From positions 1 to 10,888 of the forward strand of contig DASXFR010000136.1 in the NCBI GenBank assembly GCA_036489495.1: a DNA stretch of 10,888 nt. The letters run 5' to 3'. The stretch is from DASZIT01 sp036489495. GTDB lineage: Bacteria > Actinomycetota > Acidimicrobiia > Acidimicrobiales > RAAP-2. The position numbers were made by a program, and so were the translations under genes. Below, piece after piece: positions 1 to 5,943 of the stretch; position 1 is the first letter of the stretch, and the number at the start of each line of letters is the position of its first letter. The notes beneath the pieces are model-generated. The model saw nothing but the letters and a program-made list of their open reading frames with translations, searched no databases and had not been told where the DNA came from.

Positions 1-147
1 GGTGGCACCGGGACCACCTGGCGCTCCAACCTTCACCAGCGGGTGACCGGGATCCTGTTCACCCAACGCCAAGCCGTGTCACCCGAGCCTCCCCCGGTGA
101 TCCAGGACTTCTGGGCCGGCATCAACGCCGCCGCCACCACCGCCTGA
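1..147 (+). CDS. Serine hydrolase (beta-lactamase-fold family), C-terminal fragment
   Basis: An open frame runs from base 1 to a TGA at 145-147 and gives the last 48 residues of a protein whose start lies outside the window. The fragment begins GGTGTTWRSN, continues with GILFTQR, and ends with a short DFW-containing tail. This is the usual C-terminal pattern of penicillin-binding/class C beta-lactamase-related serine hydrolases: a glycine-rich loop plus Trp, a strand ending in TQR or TNR, then a closing helix. In that family the glycine-rich segment follows the third active-site motif. Substrates are often esters, and many members are poorly characterised. The Ser-x-x-Lys nucleophile motif is not in the window, so activity cannot be judged. 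The gene ends 11 bases before the convergent stop of the neighbouring DUF899 gene. The family call is fairly safe; the substrate is unknown. Confidence 0.7.
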   Translation, partial: GGTGTTWRSNLHQRVTGILFTQRQAVSPEPPPVIQDFWAGINAAATTA

Positions 148-158
148 GCACCGCATCG

Positions 159-911
159 TCACGGCTTGTATTCGTCGTGGCGGCGCCACCAGAAGTCGGA
201 TTCATTGCGCCCGAGGGGCGCGCGGTCGAGCCACTGGTAGGCGGCCCACATCGCGTCGAGGCCCCGGGCGTAGGCGGAATAGGTGTGGTAGACGACGCCG
301 TCGTCGAGGGCAAAAACGCTCATCCCCGGCATCTGCCGGGCGTAGGTCGCCAAGTCGGTGCCCACCGGCGAGGCGTCTGGCCCGTCGTCGGCGTTCGGAT
401 CGGGGCGCCAGTCGGTGACCCGGAAGTTGTATTCGACCGCGCCCGACTGCTGCTGCTCCTCGGTGATGGCGGCCTGGAAGTCGAAGTTGAAGTCGGTGTC
501 GTGTGAAGATGCCCAGGGGAAACTCCAGCCCATGCGCTGCCGGTAGGCCTGCAGCTGGGCCAGCGGGGCGCGAGACACCGCACAGAAGGTGACGTCGTGG
601 TTGGCCAGGTGCACCACGCAGCCGTCGAAGCCGTCGGCGATGGCCGAGCAGGCCGGGCACCCGGCCTGGTACTCGGGGCCGAGCATGAAGTGGTAGACGA
701 GCAGCTGGGAGCGCCCCCGGAAGAGATCGGCAAGGGTGGCCGAGCCCTCGTCGGTATCGAAGCGGTACTCCTTGTCGACTCGAACCCAGGGCAGCTCCTG
801 TCGCATCGCGGTCAGTTCGTCGCCACGCCGCGTATGTGCCTTCTCGGCGTCGAGCAACTGCAGACGGGCGGCGCGCCACTCCTCCTGGGTTCCGACCCGG
901 TGATCAGTCAT
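159..911 (-). CDS. DUF899 family thioredoxin-like protein (subtype with ARGLD tail)
   Basis: A 250-residue protein of the DUF899 family, which has a predicted thioredoxin-like fold and no assigned reaction. What can be seen: an N-terminal EEW helix (residues 10-12), the family's LPWVRVDKEYRFDT segment (40-53), GRSQLLVY (66-73), and a CPAC redox-type motif with cysteines at 85 and 88. These are followed by a DGFDG turn (93-97), SRAP (113-116), and the YRQRMGW and TDFNFDF blocks (123-145). The C-terminal part carries VYHTYSAYARGLDAMW and a closing WWRRHDEY, typical of one DUF899 subtype. Length is normal. The ATG at 911 has AAGGA at 925-921, nine bases upstream. No signal peptide or membrane segment is visible, so it should be cytoplasmic. 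It is the last gene of a three-gene operon, 16 bases after the DUF2182 stop. A thiol-redox role is inferred only from CxxC and fold. Confidence 0.9.
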   Translation of the reverse strand: MTDHRVGTQEEWRAARLQLLDAEKAHTRRGDELTAMRQELPWVRVDKEYRFDTDEGSATLADLFRGRSQLLVYHFMLGPEYQAGCPACSAIADGFDGCVVHLANHDVTFCAVSRAPLAQLQAYRQRMGWSFPWASSHDTDFNFDFQAAITEEQQQSGAVEYNFRVTDWRPDPNADDGPDASPVGTDLATYARQMPGMSVFALDDGVVYHTYSAYARGLDAMWAAYQWLDRAPLGRNESDFWWRRHDEYKP

Positions 912-927
912 CGGTCATCTTCCTTTC

Positions 928-1644
928 TCACATCATCGGCATCTGACCGGCGGCGGGCACCAATCCCGGGACGGACGACGGGGCCGCCAGGATCACCACC
1001 CCGAGCCCGACGATGGCCACTGCCAGCAGGACATCAACGATGGCCCGGGCCGGCAGGAGTTTCTGGGCGACCACCACCACGGCGATGGCCGCCATCCAGG
1101 TGACGTTCATGACTCCCACCACCACCAGCATGGCCATCAGCCCGATGCTCGAGCCAACGCAGTCGAGCCCGAACACCAGTCCGGAGCGGGCGTTCTCCCG
1201 GCACTGCCGGCGAAAGTGTCGCTTGACGGGCGTCAGCTCATAGACCCCGGCGGCGATCACGACGACGCCTGCCGCCACTGTCCCATGGGGCCGGTACAAC
1301 CCGTACACGGCGATGCCCACCAGCGCCCAAATGGCGATGTAGGAGGCGGCGAAGATCGGCGCCGCGAGCACGCCTCCGCCGGCGTCGGTGCGCCGCAACA
1401 CCGCGGGGATCGCGCTCGGGAGCATCATGGCCGCCATCATCGAGATCCACGATCCGGCAAAGAAGGCGAACGATCCGAGGGTGGTCGCCACCCCCAAGTT
1501 CATGCCCCGCATCTGGTCGACGGCGACAACCCAACATACCGCCGCCGCCCCCAGGGTGGCGGTCAGCGCCGCCACCGTCCTGGCCGTCCCTCGGCTCGAA
1601 ACTGCATCCGACAGCTCGGAACGCAGCCGGGTCATCGCCACCAT
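928..1644 (-). CDS. DUF2182 family multi-pass membrane protein
   Basis: A 238-residue integral membrane protein of the DUF2182 family, often annotated as a predicted metal-binding membrane protein; its reaction is unknown. The start is set at ATG 1644 because a full AGGAGG lies five bases upstream (1655-1650). The longer frame from 1734 would overlap the preceding gene and has no such site. Hydrophobic segments lie near residues 22-42, 54-80, 93-116, 121-136, 156-178, 180-198 and 204-222. Diagnostic blocks are SWISMMAAMMLPS (65-77), YELTPVKRHFRRQC (135-148) and GVMNVTWMAAIAV followed by QKLLP (177-198). As I recall the family, many members have extra cysteines near the YxLTPxK block and a CxGCC-like cluster in the next helix. 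Here only C148 and C162 remain, with C37 far away, so the putative metal site looks reduced. It sits between two DUF899 genes. Confidence 0.87.
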   Translation of the reverse strand: MVAMTRLRSELSDAVSSRGTARTVAALTATLGAAAVCWVVAVDQMRGMNLGVATTLGSFAFFAGSWISMMAAMMLPSAIPAVLRRTDAGGGVLAAPIFAASYIAIWALVGIAVYGLYRPHGTVAAGVVVIAAGVYELTPVKRHFRRQCRENARSGLVFGLDCVGSSIGLMAMLVVVGVMNVTWMAAIAVVVVAQKLLPARAIVDVLLAVAIVGLGVVILAAPSSVPGLVPAAGQMPMM

Positions 1645-1649
1645 CTTGG

Positions 1650-1655
1650 CCTCCT
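1650..1655 (-). promoter_or_regulatory. Ribosome binding site deciding the DUF2182 start
   Basis: On the minus strand AGGAGG is followed by CCAAG and then ATG at 1644-1642. This perfect Shine-Dalgarno core at five-base spacing favours the ATG at 1644 over the in-frame upstream start at 1734, which lies inside the preceding DUF899 gene. Confidence 0.8.
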
Positions 1656-1693
1656 GTCTAGCCACATGCCCTCTTCGCCCCCGCCCCAAACCC

Positions 1694-2431
1694 TCAGTCC
1701 GGGTATTCGTCCTTGCGGTAATTGAGGGGCTCACTGGGTTGGGGCATCGGCGTCCGATCCAGCAGGAAGTTGAAGTAGGGGGCGACGAACGGGTCCGGCG
1801 CCGACACGCTGTAGGTGTGAAAGACGGTCCCGTTCTCCTGGGCGAAGGCGATCCAGCTCGGGTTCTCGCGTAAGCCGTCCTTCAGTTCGGCCCCGATCTG
1901 GGTCGACCAGAACCGGAGCCAATCCGGCGCGTTCTCAATCATCTGCTGCATCTCGGGAACCTGCAGTGCCTGCTCCTCGGTCAGCGCCAGTCCGAAGTCG
2001 AAGGCAAAGTCGGTGTTGTAGGTGGAGACGTAGGGGAACTGCCAACCCATCCGCCGTCGGTAGGCAGTCAGCCGGTCGATCGGCGCCCGGGAAAAGGCGA
2101 GCAGGGTGACGTCGCAGTGGTCCAGGTGAACGCGAGCGCCGTCGAGCCCGTCGACCAAGCTGGTGCAACCGGGGCAGGCACCCAGGGTGTAGTCGGGACC
2201 GAACATTGCGTTGTAGGCCAGCAACTGTGAGCGCCCGTCGAAGAGCTCGGCGAGGGTCTTCTGGCCGTCCTGGGTGTCGAACACGTACTCCTTCTCGACC
2301 GGAACCCAGGGGAGATCCAGCCGCTTCCGCTTGATCTCCTCGTTTCGTTCCGCCTGCTCCGCTTCGAGGTGGGCGAGGTCCTCCCGCGCCACCTGCCATT
2401 CCTCCCGGGTTCCGGTCCTGTGCCCTGCCAT
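1694..2431 (-). CDS. DUF899 family thioredoxin-like protein (subtype with SAPDPFVAPY tail)
   Basis: A 245-residue DUF899 protein, first gene of the operon. It shares with the downstream copy the EEW helix (10-12), LPWVPVEKEYVFDT (40-53), GRSQLLAY (66-73), a CPGC motif with cysteines at 86 and 89, DGLDG (94-98), SRAP (114-117), the RRMGWQFPY block (126-134) and TDFAFDF (140-146). By eye about half of the N-terminal 145 residues match. The C-terminal half differs: it has an insertion around 155-190 and ends with FHTYSVSAPDPFVAPY, DRTP and YRKDEYPD. This marks a second DUF899 subtype, so the two copies look like old paralogues rather than a recent duplication. The ATG at 2431 has GGAGG at 2444-2440, eight bases upstream. 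The protein is soluble and probably cytoplasmic. Function is unknown; a thiol oxidoreductase or peroxiredoxin-like role is a guess from CxxC. Confidence 0.9.
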   Translation of the reverse strand: MAGHRTGTREEWQVAREDLAHLEAEQAERNEEIKRKRLDLPWVPVEKEYVFDTQDGQKTLAELFDGRSQLLAYNAMFGPDYTLGACPGCTSLVDGLDGARVHLDHCDVTLLAFSRAPIDRLTAYRRRMGWQFPYVSTYNTDFAFDFGLALTEEQALQVPEMQQMIENAPDWLRFWSTQIGAELKDGLRENPSWIAFAQENGTVFHTYSVSAPDPFVAPYFNFLLDRTPMPQPSEPLNYRKDEYPD

Positions 2432-2500
2432 GTCATCTCCCTCCGTTGACGCTCGAGTGTTCCTGCGCCGAATCCATCATCGCATCGGCGGCGATCAGGG

Positions 2501-2506
2501 ACAGTA
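2501..2506 (-). promoter_or_regulatory. Possible -10 element for the DUF899-DUF2182-DUF899 operon
   Basis: The 176 bases between the adenine deaminase stop and the first DUF899 ATG must hold the operon's promoter if the deaminase hairpin terminates. On the minus strand TACTGT (2506-2501) fits an actinobacterial TANNNT -10 and would give a leader of roughly 65 bases. No convincing -35 hexamer is visible, so this is weak. Confidence 0.2.
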
Positions 2507-2564
2507 AGTGAGACGACCGACGAACCGAAAACTCATCGCGACCGTCCGGGGAGGGGCGATGGGC

Positions 2565-2607
2565 GGCGGGACTGGCGTTCCCGGCCCCGGGCCCGGCGCC
2601 TCCCGCC
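2565..2607 (-). terminator. GC-rich hairpin after the adenine deaminase gene
   Basis: Directly after the deaminase TGA, the minus-strand transcript can pair GGCGGGA (2607-2601) with TCCCGCC (2571-2565). An inner GGCG (2600-2597) pairs with CGCC (2577-2574) after a two-base bulge, giving 11 base pairs in all, and the loop is itself GC-rich. No U-run follows, as is common for hairpin terminators in high-GC actinobacteria. The position right behind the stop and the stem strength support a terminator; the missing U-tail keeps confidence moderate. Confidence 0.45.
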
Positions 2608-3639
2608 TCAGTCGGCGGCAGCCGCGGCGTCGATGGCGGACAGATGTCGGCGGCGGTCGGCCTCGTCCAGGAACGAGGCCAGAAACGAGTTGCGGGCCAG
2701 CTGGACGATCTCGTCGTCGTCGAGGCCCAGAGCCTCGGCCACCGCCACCAGGTTGTCGGCGACGTACCCCCCGAAGTAGGCCGGATCGTCGGAGTTCACC
2801 GTGACCCGCAGCCCATCGCGGAGCAGGGCGGCCAGGTTGTGGTGGGCGAGGTCGGGAAAGGATCCGAGTTGCACATTGGAGAGCGGACAAACGGTCAGTG
2901 GCACCTGGTCGGCCCGAAGCCGCTCCATCAACACTGGGTCCTCCGAGCAGTGGATCCCGTGGTCGATCCGACGAACCTGGAGCAGGTCGAGGGCCTCCCA
3001 GATGTAGCTCGGACCGGCCTCTTCGCCGGCGTGAGCCACGGCCAGAAAGCCCTCCTCCCGGGCCCGACAAAACACGGCTTCGAACTTCGACGGAGGGTTC
3101 CCGAGCTCGCCGGAGTCGAGACCGACAACGGTGATCACCTCCCGGAACGGCAGCGCCTCCTCCAGCGTCGCCATGGCCGCGTCGGCGCTCAAATGTCGGA
3201 GGAAGCACAGGATGAGCCGCCAGGTGATTCCCCATTGGCGTTGCCCGTCCTCGAGGGCCCGATGGATGCCGCTGACCACGGTGGCAAAGGGAATCCCGCG
3301 GTCGGTGTGGGTCTGGGGATCGAAGAAGATCTCGGTGTGGGCGACGCCCTGGGCCACGGCCCGACGGAGATAGGCGATGGTGAGGTCGTAGAAGTCCGGT
3401 TCGGTGACCAGGACGGCGCATCCGGCGTAGTAGAGGTCGAGGAACGACTGGAGGTCGTCGAAGACATAGGCCCGACGGACCGCCTCGACATCCGGGTACG
3501 GCAAGGCGACTTGGTTGCGCTCGGCCAGCGCGAACATCATCTCCGGTTCGAGGGTCCCCTCGATGTGCAGATGGAGCTCGGCCTTGGGCAGGCCGCGCAC
3601 GAAGGCTTCCCGGTCAACGCGGGCCTGGGGACCGGCCAC
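2608..3639 (-). CDS. Adenine deaminase (adenosine deaminase superfamily, AAH1/PA0148-like)
   Basis: A 343-residue zinc amidohydrolase predicted to deaminate adenine to hypoxanthine in purine salvage, in the cytoplasm. Zinc and catalytic positions are visible: HLH (H23, H25), HAGE (H203 and catalytic E206), DHG (H227) and NSDDP (D284, D285). Several blocks match the adenine deaminase branch rather than classical adenosine deaminases: PKAELHLHIEGTLEPEMMFALAERN, HTEIFFDPQTHTDRG (101-115), LDSGELGNPPSKF (174-186), LTVCPLSNVQLG (248-259) and NSDDPAYFGGY (282-292). Length is normal for that branch. The GTG start at 3639 lies three bases after the upstream dehydrogenase stop, with no clear Shine-Dalgarno site, so translation is probably coupled. 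Activity on adenosine or on N6-modified adenines such as cytokinins cannot be excluded. Pairing with an acyl-CoA dehydrogenase is unusual for purine salvage. Confidence 0.88.
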   Translation of the reverse strand: MAGPQARVDREAFVRGLPKAELHLHIEGTLEPEMMFALAERNQVALPYPDVEAVRRAYVFDDLQSFLDLYYAGCAVLVTEPDFYDLTIAYLRRAVAQGVAHTEIFFDPQTHTDRGIPFATVVSGIHRALEDGQRQWGITWRLILCFLRHLSADAAMATLEEALPFREVITVVGLDSGELGNPPSKFEAVFCRAREEGFLAVAHAGEEAGPSYIWEALDLLQVRRIDHGIHCSEDPVLMERLRADQVPLTVCPLSNVQLGSFPDLAHHNLAALLRDGLRVTVNSDDPAYFGGYVADNLVAVAEALGLDDDEIVQLARNSFLASFLDEADRRRHLSAIDAAAAAD

Positions 3640-3642
3640 CGG

Positions 3643-4737
3643 TCAGGCGGTGTCCAACAACATGCCGGCCAGGCGCTTGCGCTGACTGGCGTGCCCACCC
3701 ATCAGCACGTCGTTCTGCTTGGCCCGCTTGAACAGAAAGTGGGCGTCGTTGGCCCAGGTGAAGCCGACGCCGCCGTGCAACTGGATGTCCTCGCCGGTGA
3801 CCTTGATCGCCGCCTCGGCGGTGTAGCCGGCCGCCATCGCCGCCGCCCGTTGGCGTTGCGGGTCTTCGGCGTCGGAGGCCCAGGCGGCGAACTGCACCGC
3901 CACCCGGGCCATCTCGATCTGGTGGAACATGTCGACGATCTTGTGCTTGACCACCTGGAACGAGGCCACCGGCTGATCGAACACCACCCGCTCGGTGGTG
4001 TACCCGATGGCCAGGGCCAAGGCCCGGTCGGCGGTCCCGAGAGTCTCGGCGGCCAACGCCACCGAGACGTCGTCCACGACCCGGTGCCAGATGGAGGCCT
4101 GGTTGCCGGTGGGACCGATGGGCACACACGGACGCTCCCGCAGATCGAGGCGGGCGACTTTCCGGGTCGGGTCGAGAGCAGGGACCGGCTCGCCGTCCGG
4201 GTTCTCGATCAGGAACGAGCGCCGGCCCTCTTCGGTGCCGGCCACCACGATGGCCCAGTCGGCGGTGTGACCGTCGAGGACCAACGGCTTCAGTCCCTCG
4301 AGGACCCAGGTGGGGCCCTTCCGTCGGGCCCGGGTGCGCAGGTTGTCCAGGGGGTCACCGTGGCCGAACTCGTGGAGCGCGACGGTTCCCCGGGTGCGCC
4401 CAGCGGCGAGGTCCGCCAGTAGATCGTCGGCGCCGAGCGCCTTGGCCGCCAGGGTGGCCATGACCGCGGAGGAGAAGAACGGCCCGGGGAGTGGGACCCG
4501 ACCCATCTCGGTCAGAACGATGCACAACTCCGAGAGCCCGGCCCCGGCCCCACCCTGGGCCTCGGGGATCACCAGCCCGGGCCATCCCAGGTCGACCAGC
4601 GTCGACCCGAGGGCGGGGTCGATCCCGTCGGGATCGTCGGCCATCTCCCGCAGACGGGCGCCACCGATCTCGCGGTCCATGGCCTGTCGAGCCACATCTC
4701 GGAGGGCCTCTTGTTCGGCGTCGTAGGTGAAGTCCAT
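3643..4737 (-). CDS. Acyl-CoA dehydrogenase-like protein lacking the usual catalytic Glu
   Basis: A 364-residue FadE-type protein. The N-terminal helical domain (about 1-110) starts MDFTYDAEQEALRDVARQ and contains LGWPGLVIPEAQGGAGAGLSE (50-70). A beta domain follows (about 115-215), then the C-terminal helical domain, with TTERVVFDQPVASFQVVKHKIVDM (247-270) and IQLHGGVGFTW (318-328) marking the flavin and subunit contacts. The usual TEPxAGSD-like segment of the middle domain is not recognisable. Neither common catalytic base is present: the MCAD-type YEG position reads LMGG (345-348), and the isovaleryl-CoA dehydrogenase-type position near residue 224 is not Glu. Mycobacterial steroid enzymes made of unlike subunits include such chains, so it may need a partner. 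It is transcribed away from the transporter and leads a two-gene unit. Only a weak ribosome binding site precedes ATG 4737. Confidence 0.88.
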   Translation of the reverse strand: MDFTYDAEQEALRDVARQAMDREIGGARLREMADDPDGIDPALGSTLVDLGWPGLVIPEAQGGAGAGLSELCIVLTEMGRVPLPGPFFSSAVMATLAAKALGADDLLADLAAGRTRGTVALHEFGHGDPLDNLRTRARRKGPTWVLEGLKPLVLDGHTADWAIVVAGTEEGRRSFLIENPDGEPVPALDPTRKVARLDLRERPCVPIGPTGNQASIWHRVVDDVSVALAAETLGTADRALALAIGYTTERVVFDQPVASFQVVKHKIVDMFHQIEMARVAVQFAAWASDAEDPQRQRAAAMAAGYTAEAAIKVTGEDIQLHGGVGFTWANDAHFLFKRAKQNDVLMGGHASQRKRLAGMLLDTA

Positions 4738-4815
4738 AGGTCTTGCCGGCGTAGCCTTCCTGGGATCTCGGGCGGGTCTCGGACCGTCGCACCCCCGTCG
4801 GTGGAGACGACGAAC

Positions 4816-4837
4816 CTGACAGTCGAGTCAGTGTAGA
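4816..4837. promoter_or_regulatory. Palindromic operator candidate overlapping a leftward -10 box
   Basis: CTGAC-AGTCGA-GTCAG (4816-4831) is a hyphenated palindrome. It overlaps the minus-strand TACACT (4835-4830), a plausible -10 for the dehydrogenase/adenine deaminase unit with a leader near 86 bases. A dimeric regulator bound here would cover the -10 and the start point. The same TGAC-N6-GTCA arms recur at 8730-8743. No good -35 is visible. Confidence 0.35.
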
Positions 4838-4912
4838 CCGATGTCATCCCGCCAGCCCGGGTGGTATGACCAAGCCAGCTCCCAGGATTCGCACAGGTTA
4901 CGGATCGCCCCT

Positions 4913-4922
4913 TCTACACTGA
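4913..4922 (+). promoter_or_regulatory. Candidate -10 region of the transporter gene, inverted copy of the leftward one
   Basis: TCTACACTGA here contains TACACT (4915-4920), 12 bases before the transporter ATG. The identical ten bases occur in inverted orientation at 4837-4828, at the putative leftward -10. This suggests a symmetric divergent promoter. If used, the leader is only about six bases long and GAGGG (4921-4925) would lie near the transcript start, so the element may instead be a shared binding site. Confidence 0.3.
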
Positions 4923-4932
4923 GGGCAATTCC

Positions 4933-5880
4933 ATGGTCTTCTTTCTTGCCCTCGGCGCGGCCTTCTCGAACGCAGTGATCAGTGTGCTCCAGCGCATGGG
5001 GGTAGAGGACGCCAAAGAAGAGGACACCCTCCGGCTGAGCCTCATCGCCCACGCCTTGAAGCGGAAGGTATGGCTGGCCGGTTTCGCGCTGATGATCGTC
5101 TCGTTCATCCTCCAGGCGCTGGCTCTCCATTTCGGACGGCTGAGCCAGGTCCAGCCGATCCTGGTTACCGAGATCCTCTTCCTGGTCTTCATCCTCTCCA
5201 CCCGGTTCGGCTACCGGGTCGGCGGACGCGAGTGGTTGGGGGTGGGGATGGCGTCGGCCGGCCTCGCCGGCTTCTTGGTGTTCGCCGCCCCGATCGGTGG
5301 GAACCAACTTCCCGAGAATCTCGACTGGATCCTCGTGGGCGGGGCGTGCGTCGCCGCCATGGCGATCACCATCGTCCTGGCCCTCAACGGTCCGAGGTGG
5401 TGGCGGGCCTCGATGTTCGGCGCCTCGGCCGCCATCGGTTACGCCTTCACCGCGGCCATGACCAAGGTCGTGTCCCACTTCTTCGCCCAGGACTGGGTGA
5501 GCATCTTCTGGCACTGGCAGACCTACGCGCTGGCCACCTTCGGCGGCGCCTCGGTGTTCCTCACCCAGAACGCCTTCCACGCCGGGCCCATCGGGGCGTC
5601 GCAGACCGCCATCGTGCTGGTCGACCCCCTGGTCAGCATCGCCATCGGGATCGCCCTGTTCGGCGACAACCTCCAGACCGCCGGGGCCCGAGGACCCCTC
5701 GAGGCCTTCTCGCTGCTCATCCTCTGTGTCGGCGCGTACTCGCTGTCCCACTCGACGGTGATCGCCGCCTTCAAAGGTGACGGTGGCCCCGGCGGAGACT
5801 TGTTGGCCCCCCGGTACCAACCGCGCACCACTGCGCCTTCGGTGCCGTCGGACCCGCTTCCGCCCCGCCTCAGCCACTGA
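4933..5880 (+). CDS. DMT (EamA-like) family membrane transporter
   Basis: A 315-residue integral membrane protein resembling drug/metabolite-transporter superfamily permeases. Hydrophobic spans lie near residues 2-19, 46-65, 76-91, 102-120, 132-151, 160-178, 194-212, 222-244 and 257-275, so nine or ten helices in two similar halves. Family-like features are the start with FSNAVISVLQRMGVEDA, the QPILVTEILF helix (74-83) and the second-half helix SQTAIVLVDPLVSIAIGIALFGD (223-245), which parallels the SxxxxxxPLxxxxxxxxxxGE pattern of EamA repeats. A proline-rich, hydrophilic tail of about 35 residues follows the last helix. ATG 4933 has GAGGG seven bases upstream. It is transcribed divergently from the acyl-CoA dehydrogenase/adenine deaminase pair and stops 63 bases before the next dehydrogenase. 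The cargo is unknown; position suggests uptake or export of a substrate linked to these enzymes, which is inference. Confidence 0.85.
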   Translation: MVFFLALGAAFSNAVISVLQRMGVEDAKEEDTLRLSLIAHALKRKVWLAGFALMIVSFILQALALHFGRLSQVQPILVTEILFLVFILSTRFGYRVGGREWLGVGMASAGLAGFLVFAAPIGGNQLPENLDWILVGGACVAAMAITIVLALNGPRWWRASMFGASAAIGYAFTAAMTKVVSHFFAQDWVSIFWHWQTYALATFGGASVFLTQNAFHAGPIGASQTAIVLVDPLVSIAIGIALFGDNLQTAGARGPLEAFSLLILCVGAYSLSHSTVIAAFKGDGGPGGDLLAPRYQPRTTAPSVPSDPLPPRLSH

Positions 5881-5930
5881 CATCTCCAGCTCCGTCCCCC
5901 TCTCCCCCATTGGCCACGGAACTCCTTGGG

Positions 5931-5936
5931 TAGGCT
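5931..5936 (+). promoter_or_regulatory. Leaderless-type -10 box before the second acyl-CoA dehydrogenase
   Basis: TAGGCT is followed by seven bases (TCGGCCC) and then GTG at 5944. A TANNNT box six to eight bases before a start codon is the hallmark of leaderless transcription in actinobacteria, where the transcript begins at the start codon itself. No Shine-Dalgarno site lies in front of this GTG, which fits. No clear -35 is visible. Confidence 0.45.
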
Positions 5937-5943
5937 TCGGCCC

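Noticed and set aside
1224..1235. Palindrome TGACGGGCGTCA resembling the intergenic operator candidates
   Set aside because: It has a four-base rather than six-base spacer between TGAC and GTCA and lies in the middle of the DUF2182 coding region, so it is probably chance.
1645..1734. Thirty-residue N-terminal extension of the DUF2182 protein
   Set aside because: It would overlap the preceding DUF899 gene and has a polar, Arg-rich composition, while a perfect AGGAGG sits just before the internal ATG at 1644.
159..2431. Recent tandem duplication or mobile element explaining the two DUF899 genes
   Set aside because: The copies match only about half by eye in their N-terminal parts, differ in C-terminal subtype, and show no flanking repeats or transposase.
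2644..4422. Long plus-strand open frame (592 codons) across the adenine deaminase and acyl-CoA dehydrogenase genes
   Set aside because: It lies opposite two genes with clear family motifs. Its translation is low-complexity, rich in Gly, Val, His and Glu without recognisable domains, as expected for antisense frames in GC-rich DNA.
4828..5910. Minus-strand frame (360 codons) opposite the DMT transporter
   Set aside because: The plus strand encodes a convincing multi-helix membrane protein with a good ribosome binding site. The antisense product is charged and repetitive with no family resemblance.
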